A DNA stretch of 64,000 nt from positions 372,001 through 436,000 of the forward strand of contig NZ_PISM01000018.1 of assembly GCF_002929225.1 (NCBI RefSeq), given 5' to 3'. Positions 58,392-64,000 of the stretch are shown here, in pieces; position 1 is the stretch's first letter; each line of letters starts with the position of its first letter. A program made the translations under genes and the position numbers. The notes under the pieces are model-generated. The model made no database searches. It was not told the DNA's origin and saw nothing but the letters and a program-made list of their open reading frames with translations. Source of the DNA: Stutzerimonas kunmingensis (GTDB lineage: Bacteria; Pseudomonadota; Gammaproteobacteria; Pseudomonadales; Pseudomonadaceae).

Positions 58392-58883
58392 TCAGTCGCG
58401 ACGCAGCAGTTGCCACGCACAGACGATGGCCATGCCGATGAAGCCCAGCAGGCTCCACTCGGGGATGCTCAGGCCGAGCATGGTCCAGCTCACCTCGGCG
58501 CACTCGGCGGTACCGTGCAGCACCAGCCGCGCGATCTCCTGAAACGGCAACGCCTCCATCATGTATTCCAGGCTCGGCAGGCAGCTCGGCAGCTGATCGG
58601 CTGGCACGCTCTGCAACCAGATCTGGCGAATCGCCGTGGCCGCGCCGGCAGCCACAAAGAGCAAGGCGAAACCGGAGTAGACACGCCGCCCCGTCTTTGC
58701 CGGCCCGTGAATCGCCGCCGCCAGGCAGATAAGGCCGAAACCGATGACGCAGATGCGCTGGACAATACACAGTGGGCAAGGCGCAAGCCCCATCACGTGC
58801 TCCATGTAGAGCGCGACGGCGATCAGCAGGGCGCTGCCCAGAGAGGCGAGAGCGAACAGGGAACGAGGGCTGGCCAGGCGCAT
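58392..58883 (-). CDS. dsbB: Disulfide bond formation protein DsbB (DsbH-type)
   Basis: A 163-residue inner-membrane quinone-reducing protein with four helices. The quinone-side pair is C36-PL-C39 in GLAPCPLCIVQR, and the DsbA-reactive pair in the second periplasmic loop is C101 and C128 (QLPSC and AEC). All four catalytic cysteines are present. It re-oxidises DsbA. The name dsbH is used for the second copy in P. aeruginosa at this locus. A likely paralogue elsewhere is not in the window. Confidence 0.93.
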   Translation of the reverse strand: MRLASPRSLFALASLGSALLIAVALYMEHVMGLAPCPLCIVQRICVIGFGLICLAAAIHGPAKTGRRVYSGFALLFVAAGAATAIRQIWLQSVPADQLPSCLPSLEYMMEALPFQEIARLVLHGTAECAEVSWTMLGLSIPEWSLLGFIGMAIVCAWQLLRRD

Positions 58884-58990
58884 GATGGCTCCACTAGCTG
58901 GAAAAGTTCGCTACGGTAGTGGAAACGTCGATAGGCTTACAAGCCGCGCGGCAGCGTCAGGCCCGCCACATGGCGGACCTGACTAACCGA

Positions 58991-60211
58991 TCACAAGGTG
59001 GCCGGGAGATTGCGATCGAGCAGAACCACGCCCTGCTGGAATAGCCGATTGCTGCTTTCGGTATCACCCAGCTGAGCCAGCAGCCGCGCCAGCTCGGCAC
59101 AGGTTTCCGGACGATGATCGAAGCGCAGACTCGCTTCCAGGTAATCCCGCGCCTTGCCCCACAGCTCGTTGCGTAGGCTGATCCGCCCCAGCGCCAGCAG
59201 CAGCACCGGGTTCTGCGGATGATCCTTGAGCCAGCCTTCGGCGTGTGCGAGCTGGCGCGCCGGATCGCGACCCTGCACCCTTCCATAGCGTTCGACCAGG
59301 CGATCATCGAACTGGCGTTTGATCGCGGTGTAGAGCACCTCTTCGGCCTTCACCTGGGCGCCGAGACGAGCGAGCCCATCCGCATACGCACGCACCGCCA
59401 ATGGCTCGCTGCGCAGCGCGCTGGGCACAGTCTGCCAGCGCTGGTTCAGCGCTTCGAGGCTGGTCTCGGCAGGCAGGTCGGAGGGCTGACCGGCCTGTTC
59501 CACCGCGGCAGTCCAGGCCAGCACTTCCAACTCGTTCAGGCGTGCCGGTGGCAGCACGCGGTGCTTGCGCAGCTCCGGCAGCAACCGGCACAGCGCCGAC
59601 CAGTCCTCCAGCTGCACGTAGAGTTGCTGGAGCAAGGTAAGAACGTAAGGGTGACGCGGATGGTCGTTTTGCAGTTCACCAAGCGATGCGCGCGCCTCGA
59701 CATACTGGCCGCGGGCGATCTGCAGCTGCGCCTGCGTCAGGCCGATCGCCAGCGCCGCCTCGGGCTCGCGCTCGCGCGCCTTCTGCAGCAGCTCGTCGCT
59801 CTGCGCATATTCACCCAGCTCATTGGCTGCGCGCGCAGCACCCAGGTAATGCACCAGCGGCTGCTGATCCTTTTCTGCCGCCAACTGCAGATGCCCCAGC
59901 GCCGGCGCCCACTGCCCCTCGGCAAGCTCGCGCAACCCACGGCGAGAAGCCTTCTCCACCCGCCGAGCGCGGTGCCGGCGCGACCAGGGGTTGACCAGCG
60001 CCCCGGAGACCTGCAGCAGCCCGAGCAACCAGTGCACCACCATGGCCACCAGCCAGAGGCAGGCGACCAGGGCGAGGAATACCCAAAAGCTGGATTCGTA
60101 ACGGAACTGGTCGTAGGTGATCAGCACGTAGCCGGCACTCTGGCTGATTGCCCAGCCGAGAAAGCCCGCGATCGCCAGCAGAAGGATGAATACAAGAGCC
60201 AGACGTTTCAT
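58991..60211 (-). CDS. hemY: HemY, membrane TPR protein of haem biosynthesis operon
   Basis: A 406-residue inner-membrane protein with two N-terminal helices (about 5-20 and 42-62) and a long TPR-rich cytoplasmic or periplasmic tail. The family motif is YVLITYDQFRYESSFWVFL (about 27-45, span). TPR-like helices run from about 110 to 390. It is not the HemY protoporphyrinogen oxidase of Bacillus; it belongs to the proteobacterial HemY family. It overlaps hemX by four bases. The function is uncertain but linked to haem metabolism by position. Confidence 0.92.
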   Translation of the reverse strand: MKRLALVFILLLAIAGFLGWAISQSAGYVLITYDQFRYESSFWVFLALVACLWLVAMVVHWLLGLLQVSGALVNPWSRRHRARRVEKASRRGLRELAEGQWAPALGHLQLAAEKDQQPLVHYLGAARAANELGEYAQSDELLQKAREREPEAALAIGLTQAQLQIARGQYVEARASLGELQNDHPRHPYVLTLLQQLYVQLEDWSALCRLLPELRKHRVLPPARLNELEVLAWTAAVEQAGQPSDLPAETSLEALNQRWQTVPSALRSEPLAVRAYADGLARLGAQVKAEEVLYTAIKRQFDDRLVERYGRVQGRDPARQLAHAEGWLKDHPQNPVLLLALGRISLRNELWGKARDYLEASLRFDHRPETCAELARLLAQLGDTESSNRLFQQGVVLLDRNLPATL

Positions 60212-61401
60212 GTGCGCTGAGCCTCCTGCGCCTCATTCTCGGCCTCGGGCTCAGCCGGCGAATCTGAGGATTCAGACGATTCCGGCGCTTGCGCCTCATC
60301 GCCGCGCTCACGCTTCTGCACATAGCCCTGCAGCGCCTGCAATGCTGGCGCGAGATCAGGCAGGGTCACCTCCACCTCGCGCCGCGACAGCTCGTCGAGA
60401 CGTTTGCGCAGGCCACTCGCCTGGCCATTGTCTTCGCTGAAGTGATCCTTGAGCACAGAGCTGGCCTGTTCCAGCGACTGCCGGTAGACCTCGGCATTGC
60501 CATTGAGCACCGCCCACTGGGCCTGCTCGATGGCCAGCGAAAGGGCCAGTCGCACCTGCCCCAGGGTCTGTCCGGCGAGCAGCGGCTTGACGTCGCCGCT
60601 GGCATCGAACTCCACACGCACATAGCGCGTCAGCTCGTTCAGCCAGCGCTGCCAGCGGCTGTCCTGCGCGCTTTCCGACTGCGCCTCGCCATTGACGAAC
60701 TCCGGCGCCAGCGCGCTGAGCTGAGCGGTTTGCCCGCGCAAGGCGCCGAGCTGCAGAAACAGCCCGGTGCGATCGAGCTCCGGCAGGCTGCGCAGGGCTT
60801 CGAGCCCTTCCAGCAGCTTCTGCCGCGTGCTGTAGGCGCCGGGATCGTCCTGTTTCTGCAGAATCAGGTCAGCTTCGTGCACCAGCATCTCGGCGCTGTT
60901 CACGTCCTGCATGGCCGAGAGCTGCAGCATCGCCATGCGCAGCAGGTGTTCGGCCTCGGCCAGGCGCCACTCTTCGCGACTGGCACCGAGCACCTGCTCG
61001 ACACGCCCGGAAAGGCGCTGTTGATCGCTCTGCAATGTCGCCAGCAAGCGCCGCCGTTCCTCCAGCTCGCTAGCCGAAGGCAGCTGCTCCAGCCGGCCCA
61101 GACGTGCCGCCAGCTCACGCTCACGCTCGGCCAGCTGGCGAGTCTTCTCATCGGCACTCTGCAGGGCTTCGAGCTGACGATCCTCGTCGGCGCCAAGCTG
61201 CTGCAGCTGCCAGACACCATAGCCGCCAAGCGCCACACCGCCCAGGCCGACCAGCAGCGCCAGAGCCGCAAGAGACTTCCCGCCACCGCTGGACGCCGGC
61301 CGGGATGGCTCAGGCTTGGCGGGTTTGACCGGATCGACGGCGGGGGTCGGCTCACTGGCGGGGGGTTGCAGCGGTTCTTTCTTGGAGTCTGCTTCGCTCA
61401 C
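60208..61401 (-). CDS. hemX: HemX, uroporphyrinogen-III C-methyltransferase-like protein
   Basis: A 397-residue bitopic protein: a Pro/Ser-rich cytoplasmic tail, one membrane helix (about 43-63, LAALALLVGLGGVALGGYGV) and a coiled-coil rich C-terminal domain (about 70-150, LAERERELAARLGRLEQL). It is homologous to E. coli HemX by its position and architecture, whose methyltransferase label is doubtful because no SAM motif is present. It lies 16 bp downstream of hemD. Confidence 0.9.
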   Translation of the reverse strand: MSEADSKKEPLQPPASEPTPAVDPVKPAKPEPSRPASSGGGKSLAALALLVGLGGVALGGYGVWQLQQLGADEDRQLEALQSADEKTRQLAERERELAARLGRLEQLPSASELEERRRLLATLQSDQQRLSGRVEQVLGASREEWRLAEAEHLLRMAMLQLSAMQDVNSAEMLVHEADLILQKQDDPGAYSTRQKLLEGLEALRSLPELDRTGLFLQLGALRGQTAQLSALAPEFVNGEAQSESAQDSRWQRWLNELTRYVRVEFDASGDVKPLLAGQTLGQVRLALSLAIEQAQWAVLNGNAEVYRQSLEQASSVLKDHFSEDNGQASGLRKRLDELSRREVEVTLPDLAPALQALQGYVQKRERGDEAQAPESSESSDSPAEPEAENEAQEAQRT

Positions 61402-61417
61402 GTTTCCATCCTTTGCT

Positions 61418-62188
61418 TCAGGAGGCGGTCACCGCGGTTTCCCGCAACGCCGCCAGCAAGGCCGCGACGCTGGCGCCACGGCAATCCACAATTCGTTTGG
61501 CGCCCAGCTGCCGAGCCATCTCCGCCACCCGCGGGCTGGGTACGAACAAGGGTAGCTCAAGCATTTCGGGCCAGGTATCGGCCGCCAGCTCACGCAGCGA
61601 CAGCAAACCCTGCCCACTGCTGACCACCAGGCCGTTGAGCCGTTCCGAGCGGAGCGTGGCGGCGAGTGTTCCCGCGGGGTAATCGGGCAGGTAGCGCCGG
61701 TACAGCTCGAGGATATCCGTCTGCACCCCGCGCGCGCGCAATGTCTCGGCGAGCAGCTCGCGGCCGCCCTCCCCACGCAGGATCAGCACCTTCGGATCGG
61801 GTCGTGCCAACGCCTCGCCGAGCCGCGGCAGCGCCAGCAGCGCCTCGCTGTCGTCGCCGAGCGACGGCCAGCTGGCGTCCAGTCCGTAGTCGGCGAGTAT
61901 CGCGCCGGTGGCGGCACCGACGCTGAACCAGGCTGGGCCGAGCGGAGGTTGCGGCCAATAGCGATCGAGTAGCTCGATACCCAGCCGGGCCGCCGGCTTG
62001 CTGACCACGATGACCGCGCAGTAGCGATCCAGCTCGAGAACCGTCGCGCGCTGCTGGGCGGTTTCCGGCAAGGGTTCGATCGCCAGCAGCGGCAGGCTGG
62101 CACTGTGAATCCCCGCTTCAGCCAATACCGCCGCAACCGCGCCACACTCCTCGGCCGGCCGGGTCAGCAGCAGACGCCAGCTGGTCAC
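61418..62188 (-). CDS. hemD: Uroporphyrinogen-III synthase
   Basis: A 256-residue enzyme that closes and inverts ring D of hydroxymethylbilane. The pattern is the loose family one: [67 protein letters not shown] and [14 protein letters not shown]. The GTG at 62188 shares the overlap GTGA with the hemC stop. The much longer frame upstream is inside hemC. Confidence 0.95.
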   Translation of the reverse strand: MTSWRLLLTRPAEECGAVAAVLAEAGIHSASLPLLAIEPLPETAQQRATVLELDRYCAVIVVSKPAARLGIELLDRYWPQPPLGPAWFSVGAATGAILADYGLDASWPSLGDDSEALLALPRLGEALARPDPKVLILRGEGGRELLAETLRARGVQTDILELYRRYLPDYPAGTLAATLRSERLNGLVVSSGQGLLSLRELAADTWPEMLELPLFVPSPRVAEMARQLGAKRIVDCRGASVAALLAALRETAVTAS

Positions 62189-63123
62189 GCGTGACCAGCC
62201 TCGCCGTAGACTGCCTGGAGAATCTGCTCCGCGCCCTGATCCAGCAGCGCTTCGGCAACCTGCACACCCAGCGCCTCGGCATCGGCGGCGGGCGCACGGC
62301 CCTCGGCGCGCAGCAGCACGGTGCCGTCCGGCTGGCCGACCAATCCGCGCAACCACAGCTGGTCGCCTTCGAGCACCGCGTAACAGGCGATCGGCACCTG
62401 GCAGCCGCCGTTCAAGCGCTTGTTCAAGGCGCGCTCGGCGACGACACGTGTCGCGGTCGGCGCGTGATTCAGGCATTCCAGCAGCGCATGCAGTTCGCTG
62501 TCGGTGGTACGGCATTCGATGCCAACCGCACCCTGACCGCCGGCCGGCAGGCTCTCGTCGACGCTGATGCTGGAGCGGATACGTTCACCGAAGCCAAGGC
62601 GGATCAGCCCGGCGGCAGCGAGGATGATGGCGTCGTACTCACCAGCATCGAGCTTGGCCAGTCGGGTGTTAACGTTGCCGCGCAGGAACTGGATCTTCAG
62701 GTCCGGCCGACGCGCCAGCAGCTGGGCCTGACGGCGCAGCGACGAGGTGCCGACCACACTGCCGGGCGGCAGCGCATCGAGGTCGTCGAAATGATTGGAG
62801 ACGAAGGCGTCGCGCGGGTCTTCGCGCTCGCAGATGCAGTACAGGCCCAGCCCTTCGGGAAACTCCATCGGCACGTCCTTCATGGAGTGCACGGCGATGT
62901 CCGCTTCGTTCTCCATCAGCGCAGTTTCCAGCTCCTTGACGAACAGGCCCTTGCCGCCGATCTTCGCCAGCGGCGCGTCAAGCAGCTTGTCGCCGCGGCT
63001 GACCATCGGCACCAGGCTGACCTTCAGCCCTGGGTGCGACGCCTCCAGGCGCGCCTTGACGTATTCAGCCTGCCACAGGGCCAGGGCGCTCTTGCGGGTA
63101 GCGATGCGAATTTCGCGAGACAT
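62185..63123 (-). CDS. hemC: Hydroxymethylbilane synthase (porphobilinogen deaminase)
   Basis: A 312-residue enzyme that polymerises four porphobilinogens on a covalently bound dipyrromethane cofactor. The cofactor cysteine is C241 in [13 protein letters not shown]. The start [19 protein letters not shown] and the catalytic [10 protein letters not shown] and [17 protein letters not shown] segments match. ATG 63123 begins [12 protein letters not shown]. It is the first gene of hemCDXY, downstream of algR by 155 bp, so algR, hemC and hemD form the P. aeruginosa-type junction. Confidence 0.97.
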   Translation of the reverse strand: MSREIRIATRKSALALWQAEYVKARLEASHPGLKVSLVPMVSRGDKLLDAPLAKIGGKGLFVKELETALMENEADIAVHSMKDVPMEFPEGLGLYCICEREDPRDAFVSNHFDDLDALPPGSVVGTSSLRRQAQLLARRPDLKIQFLRGNVNTRLAKLDAGEYDAIILAAAGLIRLGFGERIRSSISVDESLPAGGQGAVGIECRTTDSELHALLECLNHAPTATRVVAERALNKRLNGGCQVPIACYAVLEGDQLWLRGLVGQPDGTVLLRAEGRAPAADAEALGVQVAEALLDQGAEQILQAVYGEAGHA

Positions 63124-63278
63124 GGGCAATTCCAGAACAGTGAATTGCCGGCGATGATAACAGGCCGGACAACCAGCCTGGGTTGGCCGGAATCAAGTAA
63201 AAGGTGGTATCACGCCACCGCGCCGGCGCCCGCCAGCTGCACGAGCTGACGGCCTCCAACGCAGCGAACCGTACTGGT

Positions 63279-64000
63279 TCAGAGGTTCTGCATCAGCTTG
63301 CGCACACCGGCCACATGGCGACGGCTCACAGTCAGCGCCTCACCCTCGAGCCCCTTGAGGAACAGCTGGAAATGCCCGAGCGGCGTGCGCTGCAGGCGCT
63401 CGATACGATCACGGAACACCAGCGCGTTGCGGTGGATACGCACGAAGCGCTCGCCGAACTCGTCTTCCAGAGACTTCAACGGCTCGTCCAGCAGCACCTC
63501 GCCACCGATATGGCGCAGGGTGACGTACTTGTGGTCGGCGATGAAGTAGATCACGTGGTCCAGCGGAATCAGCTCGATGCCCTTTCGGGTACGCGCGCTG
63601 ATGTGGGTGCGAGGCCCGGCACCGGAAACCGCTGCCGGCCGGGTCAACGCAGCGAGCTGCACTCGGTTCGGCCGTTCCGCCTTCTTCAAGGCCTCGGTGA
63701 GGTGTTCCGGGCGCACCGGCTTGACCAGATAGCCAACCGCGCTGACCTGGAAAGCCTCCAGAGCAAATTCATCATGGGCAGTACAAAAGATCACGGCAGG
63801 CGGCGCATCCGTCTCGCAAAGCCTGGCTGCAACCTGCAGGCCATCTAGCCCCGGCATGCGGATATCCAGCAGCACGACATCAGGGCGCAGTTCCTCGATC
63901 AGCGTCAGTGCTTCTTCGCCATTGCTGGCAGCGGGCTCGAGGACACGATAGCCGTCGAGGTCACCTACCAGTCGGCTGAGGCGCTCGCGGGCTAGAGGTT
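63279..64000 (-). CDS. algR: AlgR, LytTR response regulator (start outside window)
   Basis: 239 residues are visible; by comparison with 248-residue AlgR, about nine N-terminal residues lie beyond the right edge. The receiver domain contains the phospho-acceptor Asp in PDVVLLDIRMPGLDG and a conserved Lys in LVKPVRPEHL. The C-terminal LytTR DNA-binding domain (ARTRKGIELIPLDHVIYFIA, then FVRIHRNALV) reads promoters such as algD and fimU-pil genes in P. aeruginosa. The partner kinase (AlgZ/FimS) would be upstream, not visible. Annotating from an internal codon at 63875 would truncate it wrongly. Confidence 0.97.
   Translation of the reverse strand, partial: PLARERLSRLVGDLDGYRVLEPAASNGEEALTLIEELRPDVVLLDIRMPGLDGLQVAARLCETDAPPAVIFCTAHDEFALEAFQVSAVGYLVKPVRPEHLTEALKKAERPNRVQLAALTRPAAVSGAGPRTHISARTRKGIELIPLDHVIYFIADHKYVTLRHIGGEVLLDEPLKSLEDEFGERFVRIHRNALVFRDRIERLQRTPLGHFQLFLKGLEGEALTVSRRHVAGVRKLMQNL

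Overview
The window is a high-GC gammaproteobacterial chromosome segment. Gene content and order point to the Pseudomonas / Stutzerimonas (P. stutzeri-like) group: a hemC-algR-algQ-algP alginate-regulator region, pilMNOPQ beside aroK-aroB and a PBP1A gene, gltBD-hemE, trxA-rho-ubiD and ppx/ppk-hemB. It is almost entirely core chromosome. I see no prophage, insertion sequence, CRISPR array, integron or toxin cluster. Assignments rest on reading the translations and motifs and on recalled family knowledge; no database search was run.

Layout. 1-2.9 kb: end of dnaG, rpoD and a CAU-anticodon tRNA (tRNA-Ile2 by its acceptor stem). 3-7.1 kb: an SLC13/TrkA-C permease, metY, trxC and a small conserved protein. 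7.1-10.3 kb: an envelope cluster of unknown role (DUF4105/Lnb-like protein, DUF3015 protein, small lipoprotein). 10.3-12.7 kb: a divergent LysR regulator and MFS exporter. 12.7-20 kb: hemE, gltD and gltB. 20-28.3 kb: one long leftward gene train, pilM-N-O-P-Q, aroK, aroB and an AAA-SPOR protein, with ponA (PBP1A) divergent at 28.5 kb. 31-38.4 kb: maeB, an exported nuclease, rpmE, priA, argS and an FtsN-like SPOR protein. 38.5-43 kb: a 2Fe-2S/flavin reductase, ubiD, rho and trxA. 43-48 kb: ppx convergent with ppk, and hemB. 48-54.3 kb: elbB, a thioesterase, an MHYT-GGDEF-EAL protein, a DUF188 protein, a LysE exporter, TerC and MscS. 54.3-64 kb: an ABC-F ATPase, a TIGR02444 protein, algP, algQ, dsbB, hemY, hemX, hemD, hemC and the C-terminal 96% of algR.

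Themes. Haem synthesis recurs (hemE, hemB, hemC, hemD, hemX, hemY), as do envelope and pilus biogenesis (PilMNOPQ, PBP1A, two SPOR proteins, DsbB, the DUF4105/DUF3015 cluster), thiol redox (two thioredoxins, DsbB) and global regulation (RpoD, its binding partner AlgQ/Rsd, Rho, AlgR, AlgP, a c-di-GMP enzyme). Polyphosphate synthesis and breakdown sit side by side.

I did not find a convincing new multi-gene defence or mobile system. The best leads are: (i) the DUF4105 protein with a candidate His/Cys active site next to DUF3015 and a lipoprotein; (ii) an 11-bp inverted repeat that would bury the trxC ribosome-binding site; (iii) the AAA-SPOR protein at the end of the pilus-secretin gene train, which resembles GspA/ExeA secretin-assembly factors; (iv) a Fre-like reductase carrying its own ferredoxin domain beside ubiD; and (v) an MHYT-SGDEF-EAL protein in the ppk/hem/alg neighbourhood.
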